A stretch of DNA of 64,000 nucleotides. Origin: Caballeronia sp. dw_19 (GTDB lineage: Bacteria; Pseudomonadota; Gammaproteobacteria; Burkholderiales; Burkholderiaceae). Shown one piece after another: positions 56,041 through 64,000 of the stretch; the first letter of the stretch is position 1, and every line of letters begins with the position of its first letter. The notes below the pieces were generated by a model. It made no database searches and was not told where the DNA came from. It saw only the letters and a program-made list of their open reading frames with translations. The stretch is from contig NZ_JAAVUQ010000003.1 in assembly GCF_018449515.1 (NCBI RefSeq), positions 186,001-250,000 on the forward strand, in the 5' to 3' direction. The position numbers were made by a program, and so were the translations under genes.

Positions 56041-58335
56041 ATGAAGTTCCGTTTTCCCGTCGTCATCATCGACGAAGATTTTCGCTCCGAAAACATTTCG
56101 GGTTCCGGCATCCGCGCGCTCGCCGAGGCGATCCAGGGTGAAGGCGTCGAGGTGCTCGGGCTGACGAGTTACGGCGACCTGACGTCGTTTGCGCAGCAAT
56201 CAAGCCGCGCGTCGTGCTTCATCCTGTCGATCGACGACGACGAATTGCTGCCCTATGTAGATAACGTCGTGGTGGCCGAAGGCGATACGCCGGAGCTAGC
56301 CTCCGCGATCGTCGCGTTGCGCGCGTTCGTGCAAGCAGTGCGACGACGCAATGCGGATATCCCGATTTTTCTGTATGGCGAAACGCGCACGTCGCGGCAC
56401 TTGCCCAACGACATCCTGCGCGAGCTGCACGGTTTCATCCACATGTTCGAGGACACGCCGGAGTTCGTCGCGCGCCATATTATCCGCGAGGCGAAGGTCT
56501 ACCTCGACGCGCTGGCGCCGCCGTTCTTCAAGGAACTCGTGCAGTACGCGGAAGAGGGTTCGTATTCGTGGCATTGCCCGGGGCACTCGGGCGGCGTTGC
56601 GTTCCTGAAGAACCCGCTCGGGCAGATGTTCCACCAGTTCTTCGGCGAGAACATGTTGCGGGCGGACGTCTGCAATGCCGTCGATGAACTCGGCCAGTTG
56701 CTCGACCACACCGGGCCGATCGCGGCGTCCGAGCGTAATGCGGCGCGTATCTTCAGCGCGGACCATTTGTTCTTCGTGACCAACGGCACGTCGACGTCGA
56801 ACAAGATTGTCTGGCACGCGACCGTTGCCCCTGGCGATATCGTCCTGGTCGACCGTAATTGCCACAAGTCGATCCTGCACGCGATCACGATGACCGGGTC
56901 CATTCCCGTGTTCCTGACGCCGACGCGCAATCATTTCGGCCTGATCGGACCTATTCCGCGCGACGAGTTCAAGCCGGAAAACATCCGCAGGAAGATTGAA
57001 GCAAATCCGTTTGCGCGTGAGGCGCTCGCTAAAAATCCGAACGTGAAGCCGCGGATTCTGACGATTACGCAAAGCACGTATGACGGCATTGTCTATAACG
57101 TCGAGATGATCAAGGACCTGCTTGGCGACATGCTCGACACGCTTCACTTCGACGAAGCCTGGTTGCCGCACGCCGAGTTCCACGACTTTTATCAGGACAT
57201 GCACGCCATTGGCGCGGGGCGTCCGCGTACGGGGGCGCTGGTGTTCGCCACGCACTCCACGCACAAGCTGCTCGCGGGGATTTCGCAGGCATCGCAGATC
57301 GTGGTTCAGGACTCCGAGAACAGCACGTTCGACAAGCATCGCTTCAACGAGGCGTACCTGATGCATACGTCGACCAGCCCGCAATACGCGATCATCGCGT
57401 CCTGCGACGTGGCCGCGGCCATGATGGAGCCGCCGGGTGGCACCGCGCTAGTGGAGGAGTCGATTGCGGAAGCGCTGGATTTTCGCCGTGCGATGCGCAA
57501 GGTCGACGACGAATACGGCGACGAATGGTTCTTCAAGGTGTGGGGACCGGAAGCGCTGGCGGAAGAAGGCATTGGCGATCGCGAGGAATGGGTGTTGAAG
57601 CCGAACGATCGCTGGCACGGTTTCGGGCCGCTCGCGGAAGGTTTCAACATGCTCGATCCGATCAAGGCGACCATCATCACGCCCGGACTCGACGTGGACG
57701 GCGAGTTCGGCGAGACCGGGATTCCGGCCGCGATCGTGACGAAGTATCTGGCGGAGCACGGGATTATCGTGGAGAAGACCGGGCTGTATTCGTTCTTCAT
57801 CATGTTCACGATCGGCATTACGAAGGGTCGCTGGAATTCGATGGTCACCGAGTTGCAGCAGTTCAAGGACGACTACGACAACAACCAGCCCTTGTGGCGT
57901 GTGCTGCCTGATTTCATTGCGCTGCATCCGTCGTATGAGCGCATGGGATTGCGGGATCTTTGCGCGCAGATTCACAGCGTTTATCGGGCCAACAATATTG
58001 CTCGACTGACCACTGAAATGTATCTTTCCAGCATGGAACCGGCCATGAAGCCGTCCGAAGCGTATGCGAAGCTTGTTCATAGGGAGATCGATCGCGTGCC
58101 TATCGATGAACTCGAAGGACGCGTGACCAGCATTCTGCTGACGCCATATCCGCCGGGTATTCCGTTGCTGATTCCGGGCGAGCGGTTCAACAAGACGATC
58201 GTGGACTATCTTCGTTTTGCGCGTGAGTTCAACGAGCGCTTCCCGGGCTTCCATACGGATATCCACGGGTTGGTCGGGGAGATGATCAATGGGCGTATCG
58301 AGTATTTCGTCGATTGCGTGGCAGTTGAGCGCTGA
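56041..58335 (+). CDS. Arginine/lysine/ornithine decarboxylase, PLP fold I
   Basis: A 764-residue inducible-type basic amino acid decarboxylase. An N-terminal receiver-like wing domain (residues 1-130) precedes the PLP domain, with WHCPGHSGGVAFLKNP, FFVTNGTSTSNKIV, DRNCHKSILHA, the PLP Asp in LHFDEAWLPHAEF and the Schiff-base Lys in ATHSTHKLLAGISQ. The C-terminal domain follows. AdiA, LdcC, CadA and SpeC/F share this plan; substrate choice cannot be settled by eye. No antiporter gene is adjacent, which argues against a dedicated acid-resistance pair. Confidence 0.92.
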   Translation: MKFRFPVVIIDEDFRSENISGSGIRALAEAIQGEGVEVLGLTSYGDLTSFAQQSSRASCFILSIDDDELLPYVDNVVVAEGDTPELASAIVALRAFVQAVRRRNADIPIFLYGETRTSRHLPNDILRELHGFIHMFEDTPEFVARHIIREAKVYLDALAPPFFKELVQYAEEGSYSWHCPGHSGGVAFLKNPLGQMFHQFFGENMLRADVCNAVDELGQLLDHTGPIAASERNAARIFSADHLFFVTNGTSTSNKIVWHATVAPGDIVLVDRNCHKSILHAITMTGSIPVFLTPTRNHFGLIGPIPRDEFKPENIRRKIEANPFAREALAKNPNVKPRILTITQSTYDGIVYNVEMIKDLLGDMLDTLHFDEAWLPHAEFHDFYQDMHAIGAGRPRTGALVFATHSTHKLLAGISQASQIVVQDSENSTFDKHRFNEAYLMHTSTSPQYAIIASCDVAAAMMEPPGGTALVEESIAEALDFRRAMRKVDDEYGDEWFFKVWGPEALAEEGIGDREEWVLKPNDRWHGFGPLAEGFNMLDPIKATIITPGLDVDGEFGETGIPAAIVTKYLAEHGIIVEKTGLYSFFIMFTIGITKGRWNSMVTELQQFKDDYDNNQPLWRVLPDFIALHPSYERMGLRDLCAQIHSVYRANNIARLTTEMYLSSMEPAMKPSEAYAKLVHREIDRVPIDELEGRVTSILLTPYPPGIPLLIPGERFNKTIVDYLRFAREFNERFPGFHTDIHGLVGEMINGRIEYFVDCVAVER

Positions 58336-58364
58336 TGTGACGGTGTAAGAACGTAGGAATGAAG

Positions 58365-58390
58365 AAGGCCCGCATTGCGCGGGCCTTTTT
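58365..58390 (+). terminator. Terminator of the decarboxylase gene
   Basis: AAGGCCCGC (58365-58373) pairs with GCGGGCCTT (58379-58387), then a T run. Because the stem is preceded by AAGAAGG only, it is strongest in the plus direction. The bestrophin gene on the other strand ends within the same bases. Confidence 0.88.
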
Positions 58391-58393
58391 AGT

Positions 58394-59335
58394 TCAGGTA
58401 ACAATAAAAAGACGCTCTGCCACGCCCGGTTCCGGCAATGCCTTCGGTGGTCGCGCGAAGGCGGGATCGGCGGCCATATCGTGCAGCGCGTTTTCCAGCG
58501 ACTCGCACAGCGCGGTCAATGCCAGGTCGTTTTCTTCCAGACCGAACGGATCTTCGATCTGCGCCGCGATCGCCTCCAGCGACATGAACGCGTACGCGAC
58601 CAGCAGCGCGAACAAGGGTGTGAGCAAACCGGCGCCATCGACAAGACCGAACGGCAGCATCACGCAGAACAGATACACGGTCCGGTGGATCATCACCGAA
58701 TACGAGAACGGCAGAGGCGTCGATGCCAGCCGTTCGCAGCCGCCGATCACCGCGGACAACTCGTTCAGATTTTGCTCGAATGCGAGCACGGCGTAGCCGT
58801 CGAATGCGCCTTCGCGAGCACGCGTACTGACCCATTCGCCGAGCCATCGCAGGATCATGGCCGAGCGATATTGCGCTTGAGCGACGCGCTGATAAAGCGT
58901 GGACGGAAGGCGCGTGGCAAGATCGGGGAGGGGATCCGTGCGGCGCATTTCGTGGCGCAGCGCATGACCCAGTGCGCCGATTGCCGCGATGAACTCGCGC
59001 GTGTCTTCGTCTTTTACGCCGCGCGGCAATGTCAGCGCCTGGCGTGCGACCGAGCGGCCGTGGATCAACAGCGAACCCCACAGCTTGCGGCCTTCCCACC
59101 AGCGCTCATAACTCGCGCTATTGCGAAAGCCGAGGAACACGGCGAGCGCGATGCCAACCAGCGCGAACGGTGGTGTGCCGAGTCCGACCGGATAATTGCG
59201 CACGTGGTCGTGCATCACGATCGCCGCGACTGACAACACGAAGATCAATGCAAGGCGCGGCAATAGCTGCGGCAGTACGGACCCGCGCCAGACGAACAGC
59301 ATGCGGAACCAGTTGAGTTTGGGGCGGATGATCAT
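58394..59335 (-). CDS. Bestrophin-family anion channel (UPF0187)
   Basis: A 313-residue membrane protein with the bestrophin core: MIIRPKLNWFRMLFVWRGSVLPQLLPRL, PFALVGIALAVFLGFRNSASYERWWEGRKLWG and FMSLEAIAAQIEDPFGLEENDLALTAL. Four membrane helices are visible. Bacterial homologues are pentameric channels; cation or anion selectivity depends on pore residues. A tandem operator-like repeat lies about 60 bases upstream of the start. Confidence 0.92.
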   Translation of the reverse strand: MIIRPKLNWFRMLFVWRGSVLPQLLPRLALIFVLSVAAIVMHDHVRNYPVGLGTPPFALVGIALAVFLGFRNSASYERWWEGRKLWGSLLIHGRSVARQALTLPRGVKDEDTREFIAAIGALGHALRHEMRRTDPLPDLATRLPSTLYQRVAQAQYRSAMILRWLGEWVSTRAREGAFDGYAVLAFEQNLNELSAVIGGCERLASTPLPFSYSVMIHRTVYLFCVMLPFGLVDGAGLLTPLFALLVAYAFMSLEAIAAQIEDPFGLEENDLALTALCESLENALHDMAADPAFARPPKALPEPGVAERLFIVT

Positions 59336-59395
59336 GGGCGTACCGGAAACAACGGAGTTGAATGCATGCTTCTGCGCAATCGCCGCGCGTGACTG

Positions 59396-59437
59396 TAGCC
59401 AGATCGGCTACGATCGTAGCCAAATTAGCTACGATCG
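59396..59437. promoter_or_regulatory. Two tandem 21-bp operator-like repeats upstream of the bestrophin gene
   Basis: Units at 59396-59416 and 59417-59437 share the pattern TAGCCA-N-AT-N2-GCTACGATCG with only a few differences. Each holds a dyad TAGC...GCTA, so the whole forms overlapping palindromes at exactly two helical turns. They are followed by ATATCGATATCG. The location just upstream of the bestrophin start suggests a repressor site (TetR-like geometry), but no such regulator gene is adjacent. Confidence 0.6.
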
Positions 59438-59480
59438 ATATCGATATCGGTCTAGCGCCGGGCTTAGCCGGGCGCCTTAA

Positions 59481-60887
59481 TTACCCCAACGCCGCCCGAG
59501 CCGCCTTCGCCGCCGCCCGAACCTGCTCCGGCGCGGTTCCACCAGCATGATTGCGGCTGGCGACCGAGCCTTCCAGCGTGAGGTATTCGAACACATCGTC
59601 GCCAATCAAACGCGCCACATTCGGCAATTCCGCGCGCATTTCATCAAGCGTCAGGTCCGCCAGATCGCAGCCGCGGTCCACGCAGATCCGCACGGCCAAC
59701 GCCACCGCTTCGTGTGCATCGCGGAACGGCAGGCCGCGTTTCACCAGATAGTCCGCGAGATCGGTCGCCGTCGAGAAACCCTGCAGCGCGGCTGCGCGCA
59801 TGGCATCCGGCTTCACCGTGATGCCCGCCGCCATTTCGGCGAAGATGCGCAGGGTGTCCGAGACGGTATCGACGGTATCGAACAGCGGTTCCTTGTCTTC
59901 CTGATTGTCCTTGTTGTACGCGAGCGGCTGGCCCTTCATCAGCGTCAGCAAAGCAATCAGATGCCCGTTCACGCGACCCGTCTTGCCACGTGCCAGTTCC
60001 GGCACGTCGGGATTCTTCTTCTGCGGCATGATCGACGAGCCGGTGCAGAAGCGGTCAGCCAGGTCGATAAACCCAACGCGCGGGCTCATCCACAGCACGA
60101 GTTCTTCCGAGAAGCGCGACACGTGCGTCATGATCAGCGCGGCGGCCGCGGTGAATTCAATGGCGAAATCGCGATCCGAGACCGCGTCGAGCGAGTTCGC
60201 GCAGATGCCCTCAAAGCCCAGCGTTTTGGCAACAGCGTGACGATCGATCGGATAGCTTGTTCCGGCGAGTGCTGCTGCGCCAAGCGGCAGGCGGTTCATG
60301 CGCTTGCGGCAATCGAGCAGGCGTTCGCTGTCGCGGCTGAACATTTCGACGTAAGCCAGCAGGTGATGGCCGAACGTTACCGGTTGCGCGACTTGCAGAT
60401 GGGTGAACCCGGGCATGATCGTTTCGGCGTTTTGCTCGGCAATATCAATCAGCGCGCGACGCAGCTCAACCAGCAGTTCGCCAATCCGGTCGATCTCGCC
60501 ACGCAGCCACAAGCGGATGTCGGTCGCGACCTGGTCGTTGCGCGAGCGGCCGGTGTGCAGGCGTTTGCCGGCATCGCCGATAAGCGCCGTCAGCCGCGCT
60601 TCAATATTCAGGTGGACGTCTTCCAGGTCGAGTTTCCACTCAAACTCACCGCGTTCGATTTCGCCGCGGATCTGCGTCATGCCTTGCTGGATGGCCTGGA
60701 AATCCGCATCGGCGATGATCTTTTGCGCGGCCAGCATGGCGGCATGCGCCAGCGATCCCTCTATATCTACAAGCGCGAGGCGTTTGTCGAAGAACACCGA
60801 TGACGTGTAGCGCTTGACCAGATCGGACATTGGTTCGTTGAAGCGAGCCGACCAGGCTTCGCCTTTTTTGTGCAGTTGGGACGTCAT
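59481..60887 (-). CDS. argH: Argininosuccinate lyase
   Basis: A 468-residue enzyme that splits argininosuccinate into arginine and fumarate. The fumarase-superfamily signature [12 protein letters not shown] is intact, with [19 protein letters not shown] and [25 protein letters not shown] at 60887 gives the family-standard start [16 protein letters not shown]; the 516-codon frame extends into non-conserved sequence. It stands alone. The tail is Ala-rich. Confidence 0.96.
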   Translation of the reverse strand: MTSQLHKKGEAWSARFNEPMSDLVKRYTSSVFFDKRLALVDIEGSLAHAAMLAAQKIIADADFQAIQQGMTQIRGEIERGEFEWKLDLEDVHLNIEARLTALIGDAGKRLHTGRSRNDQVATDIRLWLRGEIDRIGELLVELRRALIDIAEQNAETIMPGFTHLQVAQPVTFGHHLLAYVEMFSRDSERLLDCRKRMNRLPLGAAALAGTSYPIDRHAVAKTLGFEGICANSLDAVSDRDFAIEFTAAAALIMTHVSRFSEELVLWMSPRVGFIDLADRFCTGSSIMPQKKNPDVPELARGKTGRVNGHLIALLTLMKGQPLAYNKDNQEDKEPLFDTVDTVSDTLRIFAEMAAGITVKPDAMRAAALQGFSTATDLADYLVKRGLPFRDAHEAVALAVRICVDRGCDLADLTLDEMRAELPNVARLIGDDVFEYLTLEGSVASRNHAGGTAPEQVRAAAKAARAALG

Positions 60888-61071
60888 AGTGATGCTCGTA
60901 AGAGGGCGGAAAGTCGATGGCAGGCGGCCGGGTGTGGCGCAATCCGGATAGAAACCCGCGGAACTGGCGATTTTACAGGCAATGGGAACGAGCAACCATC
61001 GAACGGAGGGAAGCGGCTTAGTCCGGCGCAATCCGGTCGATCGGAGCTATACGTACGTAACGACAAGGCGC

Positions 61072-61101
61072 AAAAGAAAAGGGCGCCTCGCGACGCCCCT
61101 T
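61072..61101 (-). terminator. Terminator of the sigma/anti-sigma operon
   Basis: On the minus strand AAGGGGCG and CGCCCTT form a stem with the loop TCGCGAGG, followed by TTTTCTTTT. It lies 17 bases past the anti-sigma gene stop. Confidence 0.78.
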
Positions 61102-61117
61102 GATCAAACGATAACCG

Positions 61118-61891
61118 TCAAGCCGCTGGAATCACCTTACCCGTATAGACGACCGGGCCGCTCGGTCCATTCGGATTCGGCGATCCCCCGACCGGCTCCA
61201 CGGACACCGCCAACATCGGATACGCATTCACAGAAGCCGCCTTGAACCGAGCGGTTCCTCCGACGGGCAGCACGCCGAGCGAAACCGGGTGCCCTTGCTT
61301 GGGCAGACCCCAGAGTTGCATGGACTTGTCCGATGGATCCGACGAGCCGCTCAAACGGCGCACGGTCACTTCAGAAGTCCGGTCGTCCCACGTCACCAGC
61401 ATCCTTGCGTTGGATTGCTGATCGGCGAGGGTCGCCACATAACCGATCCGCGGTTCCTGCGCGACTTGCGGCGCGGGCACGGGGGCAGGAACGGGCGCGA
61501 CCGTCGACAGTTCGCGAATGGAAACAACCAGCGCGATAGCCGCGATGGCGGTGGCGGCGATCGACCAGCCGCGCCAGAACGAGAGATTCTCGAACCAGTT
61601 GGGTTTTGGCCGGCTAACCGGCGGAACCGAGCCCGCCGTCGCGTCGCGCCGGGCATTCACCAGATTCAAGCGCCGCTCGATCGCCGGCCAGATCTCCGGC
61701 GGCGGCGCGACCGCGGCCCCAAGTTCGTTCATTGCCGTCAACCGCAAACGCCAGGTTTCCACGGCGAGGCGAATCGCCGGGTCGTGCTGCGAAATAGCTT
61801 CAAACCGTCTGCGCGAACCCCCACGCAGCACGCCGACCGCGTACTCGGCAGCAAGCTGGTCTACCAGGCCCGGGTATCGATGCAGATCCAT
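61118..61891 (-). CDS. Anti-sigma factor, RskA/DUF2337-like
   Basis: A 257-residue membrane anti-sigma protein. The cytoplasmic N-terminus MDLHRYPGLVDQLAAEYAVGVLRGGSRRRFEAI (typical YxxGxL-RRRFE motif) would hold the sigma factor. One helix (GWSIAATAIAAIALVVSI) spans the membrane and the periplasmic RskA-type C-terminus has MQLWGLPKQGHPVSLGVLP. It has no HxxxCxxC zinc motif. Its ATG overlaps the sigma stop by one base (TGATG), so synthesis of the pair is coupled. Confidence 0.9.
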   Translation of the reverse strand: MDLHRYPGLVDQLAAEYAVGVLRGGSRRRFEAISQHDPAIRLAVETWRLRLTAMNELGAAVAPPPEIWPAIERRLNLVNARRDATAGSVPPVSRPKPNWFENLSFWRGWSIAATAIAAIALVVSIRELSTVAPVPAPVPAPQVAQEPRIGYVATLADQQSNARMLVTWDDRTSEVTVRRLSGSSDPSDKSMQLWGLPKQGHPVSLGVLPVGGTARFKAASVNAYPMLAVSVEPVGGSPNPNGPSGPVVYTGKVIPAA

Positions 61892-62475
61892 CACAGACCT
61901 CCCAGGCACGTTTTCAGTTTTTCGAGGCCGCGCCGAATCCACGACTTCACTGTGCCAAGCGGTACTTTCAGGACATCGGCCACTTCGCTGTGGCTCTGAT
62001 CGCGCAAATAGGCCAGCGCCACGGCCTGTCGCTGATTGGCTTCGAGCCGGCCCATGCAAAGGGCGAGTTGCCGTGCTTCCTGGCTCATCAACATCTGCTC
62101 GGAAGGATCTGCCTCATTTGCCGGCAAGGTATCGTCCAACGCATCGCTCCATTCTGTTTCGGCGCTTGCCCCGTTGGCCTTTTGCCGCCGCAAATAGTCG
62201 AGGGCGCGGTTGCGGACAATCGCCGCCATCCAGGTCATCGGTGCGGACAGGCCGGCTTTGTAGTCGCCCGCGTATCGCCAGATATTGACGAACGCGTCCT
62301 GCAAAACCTCTTCGGCCCACTCACGCTTCACCAATATACGAAGCGCGAGGCCAAACAGTTTCGAGGAAGTCAGATCGTAGAGCGCGCGCAACGCGGCGGC
62401 ATCTTCACTGGCGACACGATCGAGTAATTGCGCGAGGGTGTCGGGGGTCGGGTCGTGGGGGAGTGTTGTCGTCAT
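61891..62475 (-). CDS. ECF sigma factor (SigK-like)
   Basis: A 194-residue extracytoplasmic-function sigma factor. Region 2 is LFGLALRILVKREWAEEVLQDAFVNIWRYA through MAAIVRNRALDYLRRQK; region 4 is LEANQRQAVALAYLRDQSHSEVADVLKVPLGTVKSWIRRGLEKLK. ATG at 62475 is used because the upstream frame (to 62703) reads through the non-coding spacer. It resembles the SigK-RskA group known from oxidative or envelope stress; the regulon is not identifiable here. Confidence 0.92.
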   Translation of the reverse strand: MTTTLPHDPTPDTLAQLLDRVASEDAAALRALYDLTSSKLFGLALRILVKREWAEEVLQDAFVNIWRYAGDYKAGLSAPMTWMAAIVRNRALDYLRRQKANGASAETEWSDALDDTLPANEADPSEQMLMSQEARQLALCMGRLEANQRQAVALAYLRDQSHSEVADVLKVPLGTVKSWIRRGLEKLKTCLGGL

Positions 62476-62860
62476 GGGACCGGTCGGGTGGGCGCGATTG
62501 ATCTTATAGAAATAATCGATACAAACCGCGCTGGTTTTTTTGCATCCGGATGCATCCGTTTCGCTTTTACCTGCGTACCAACGGATACGAGCTTTGCGGC
62601 CCGCGAAACAATCAGCGCTGCACGCACAGCTCACCATGTGTCCCCGTTCTCCACCGGCCCTGCCGGGGAGAGGCGGCTTTGCCCGACCGCGTAGGTCGGG
62701 CATTTTTTTGGGTTATCGGTTCAGAAACGTGCCGACAGCCTGGATTCGTGTGCCTCACGCGTATGCGGCAGCGCTCGGCGGGTGGTTATCGTATTGAACG
62801 GTCCTCGGAGCGGGGGCACCGCCCTCTTTGAAGGAGGGCGTGTGCGGGCTATTCCCGTCG
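62476..62860. promoter_or_regulatory. Spacer with a palindrome and a plus-strand terminator
   Basis: No gene is supported. It holds the 12-bp palindrome CGGATGCATCCG (62547-62558) about 70 bases upstream of the sigma gene. A strong hairpin follows (GCCCGACC 62681-62688 with GGTCGGGC 62694-62701) then seven T on the plus strand, although no plus-strand gene precedes it. A second dyad CGCCCTC/GAGGGCG lies near 62822-62842. A TATAAG box on the minus strand (62508-62503) may be a sigma gene promoter. Confidence 0.5.
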
Positions 62861-63700
62861 TTATGTCCCGTCGGCACCCACCAGCATCACTAGTTTCAAA
62901 TCCTCCCGATGCGCCGGCTTGAACGTAATCTGGTCGAACACCAGACGCCCGCGGGTCGGATGATTGAATTCCCGCATCCCGCCCTCCCGTTCACCGACGT
63001 CCTGCGACGCCCAAAAACGCGCGAATGCATCGCTGGCGGCACTGAGCGAATCGATCAGCGCTCGCGTGGGGGCATCGTTCAGATGGCGGATCGAATCTGC
63101 CCGGAACTCCGCTACCAGCCTTCGCGCGCGCGTTTCCCAATCTACGATCAAGCTCTGCGCCCCCGGCGCCGTAAACGTGAAGCTAAGCAGATTGCGGTCC
63201 TGAACGCCGTCCAGCCAGCCGACGAACAATTCCGCCGCTCGCGCGTTCCAGCGCAAGGCGTTCCACTGCCGGTCGAGGACGTAGGCGGGTGCATCGATCA
63301 ATTCCACTGACTTCAACAGCGCTGCCGGCGCGTCCTGCGCCGCTGGATCGGGTTCGGTGGGGTCCCGCTGGGCGGCCAGTTCAAACAGATATGCCCGTTC
63401 GGCCCGTGACAACTGCAGCGCCACGGCGATGCGCGCAAGCGCGTCGGCGGAAGCCGACACTGGCCGTCCCTGTTCGATCCACGTGTACCAGGTTGGACTG
63501 ACGCCGCACAATTGGGCGACCTCTTCCCGTCGTAGGCCGGGTGTACGGCGGCGTGGGCCGGGCGGCAAGCCGACGGCCATGGGCGACAGCCGTTCCCGAT
63601 GCGCACGGATGAAGTCGCCAAGCGCGCGGGCCGGCGTGGCGTCGAGGGGAGGCGCGGCGTCGGTTTTGCTGGCAGCGGGGGCGGCGGGTGACAAGGGCAT
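62861..63700 (-). CDS. MmyB-like helix-turn-helix regulator
   Basis: A 279-residue regulator. The N-terminal HTH (LGDFIRAHRERLSP, RRRTPGLRREEVAQLCGVSPTWYTWIEQGR) is followed by the MmyB-like ligand-binding domain (APAYVLDRQWNALRWNARAAELF, HPTRGRLVFDQITFKPAHREDLKLVMLV). The domain is a PAS-like fold that binds fatty acids in relatives. The start at 63700 removes a poorly conserved extension. A perfect 16-bp palindrome sits 70 bases upstream. Such regulators usually repress a divergent oxidoreductase gene, which would be beyond the window. Confidence 0.9.
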   Translation of the reverse strand: MPLSPAAPAASKTDAAPPLDATPARALGDFIRAHRERLSPMAVGLPPGPRRRTPGLRREEVAQLCGVSPTWYTWIEQGRPVSASADALARIAVALQLSRAERAYLFELAAQRDPTEPDPAAQDAPAALLKSVELIDAPAYVLDRQWNALRWNARAAELFVGWLDGVQDRNLLSFTFTAPGAQSLIVDWETRARRLVAEFRADSIRHLNDAPTRALIDSLSAASDAFARFWASQDVGEREGGMREFNHPTRGRLVFDQITFKPAHREDLKLVMLVGADGT

Positions 63701-63757
63701 GAGGTTCAATACACGCGTTGGAAAGTCCGGCAGTGGCTCGGGTAGTTTAGATACCAG

Positions 63758-63786
63758 AATAACCGCGCGACTTGTACCGGTACAAG
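63758..63786 (-). promoter_or_regulatory. Operator-like palindrome overlapping a promoter
   Basis: CTTGTACCGGTACAAG (63771-63786) is a perfect 16-bp palindrome. On the minus strand its TTGTAC half also serves as a -35 box, 17 bases from a TTATTC -10 box, placing it over the promoter of the MmyB-like gene. Autorepression is the simplest reading. Confidence 0.6.
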
Positions 63787-64000
63787 AGGGTGCCATTGTA
63801 GCGTTGCGGGCGGCAAGAAAATACGGACGAAAACCTGGAGCGATGGATGAGACGCGATGAGCAAGCTGCCGACGCGGCCGGTTCCCGTGCGGCGGTTCTG
63901 TAGCCTGCCCATAACGGAGCGAGCGCTGCTCGACGGTCCCTTTGCCACGGAACCACGCAGCACATCAAGTGCACCGGGAATCCGACAATTGACCCTCCCG
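63787..64000. other. Window end without a gene
   Basis: About 210 bases upstream of the MmyB-like gene. Short frames on both strands lack ribosome sites and recognised products. It may contain the promoter of a gene to the right of the window. Confidence 0.35.

Overview
The window looks like a chromosome segment of a betaproteobacterium in the Burkholderia / Paraburkholderia / Caballeronia group. Support for this: lineage-typical small proteins (DUF934, DUF2486, DUF3460), a cysI-DUF934-cysH-cysD-cysN order, a zapA-6S RNA pair, an EVE-domain protein, tamA-tamB, and high GC with strong codon bias in most genes. Nearly all of it is core metabolism. The exceptions are the left end and a few small insertions.

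Layout. (1) About 1-5.4 kb: the end of an integrated element. It holds a tyrosine integrase next to a tRNA-Leu(CAA), two unrecognised genes, poorly coding DNA, and at the left edge a truncated AT-rich gene whose N-terminus resembles SMEK-domain proteins. (2) 5.6-14.2 kb: an orphan branched-chain-amino-acid-type binding protein, then cysB and the sulfate assimilation operon cysI-DUF934-cysH-cysD-cysN-cobA (sulfate to APS to sulfite to sulfide, with cobA starting siroheme). (3) 14.2-16.1 kb: a hipBA toxin-antitoxin module with its own promoter and a large palindrome. (4) 16.3-28.2 kb: cbiX, lptG-lptF, pepA-holC-DUF2486, ilvD with a divergent LysR gene, lgt, a SIMPL protein, an EVE protein, 6S RNA, zapA and a ZapB-like coiled coil. 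(5) 28.4-38.2 kb: a cobalamin riboswitch, a wrecked btuB remnant, B12 uptake (btuC, btuD, btuF) and the late B12 assembly steps (cobT, cobS, cobC, cobD, cbiB, cobU, cobQ). (6) 38.4-50.9 kb: a thioesterase, an orphan ParA, panD-panC, scpA-DUF3460, tamA-tamB and metG. (7) 51.0-52.1 kb: a large inverted repeat with G-rich flanks and no convincing gene. (8) 52.4-64 kb: an OmpA-like lipoprotein, apbC, a Cu/Zn-SOD-like lipoprotein missing most metal ligands, dcd, a basic amino acid decarboxylase, a bestrophin, argH, an ECF sigma/anti-sigma pair and an MmyB-type regulator with an operator-like palindrome.

The observations most worth following up are the SMEK-like gene and its element, the riboswitch stranded in front of a deleted btuB, the metal-ligand-depleted SOD-like lipoprotein, the 270-bp inverted repeat, the 21-bp operator-like tandem repeat upstream of the bestrophin gene, and the 11-bp triple repeat upstream of tamA. 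I found no clear multi-gene novel system fully inside the window. The left element is the best place to look, and it continues outside. All product calls are from reading the sequence and recalling families; no database search was run.
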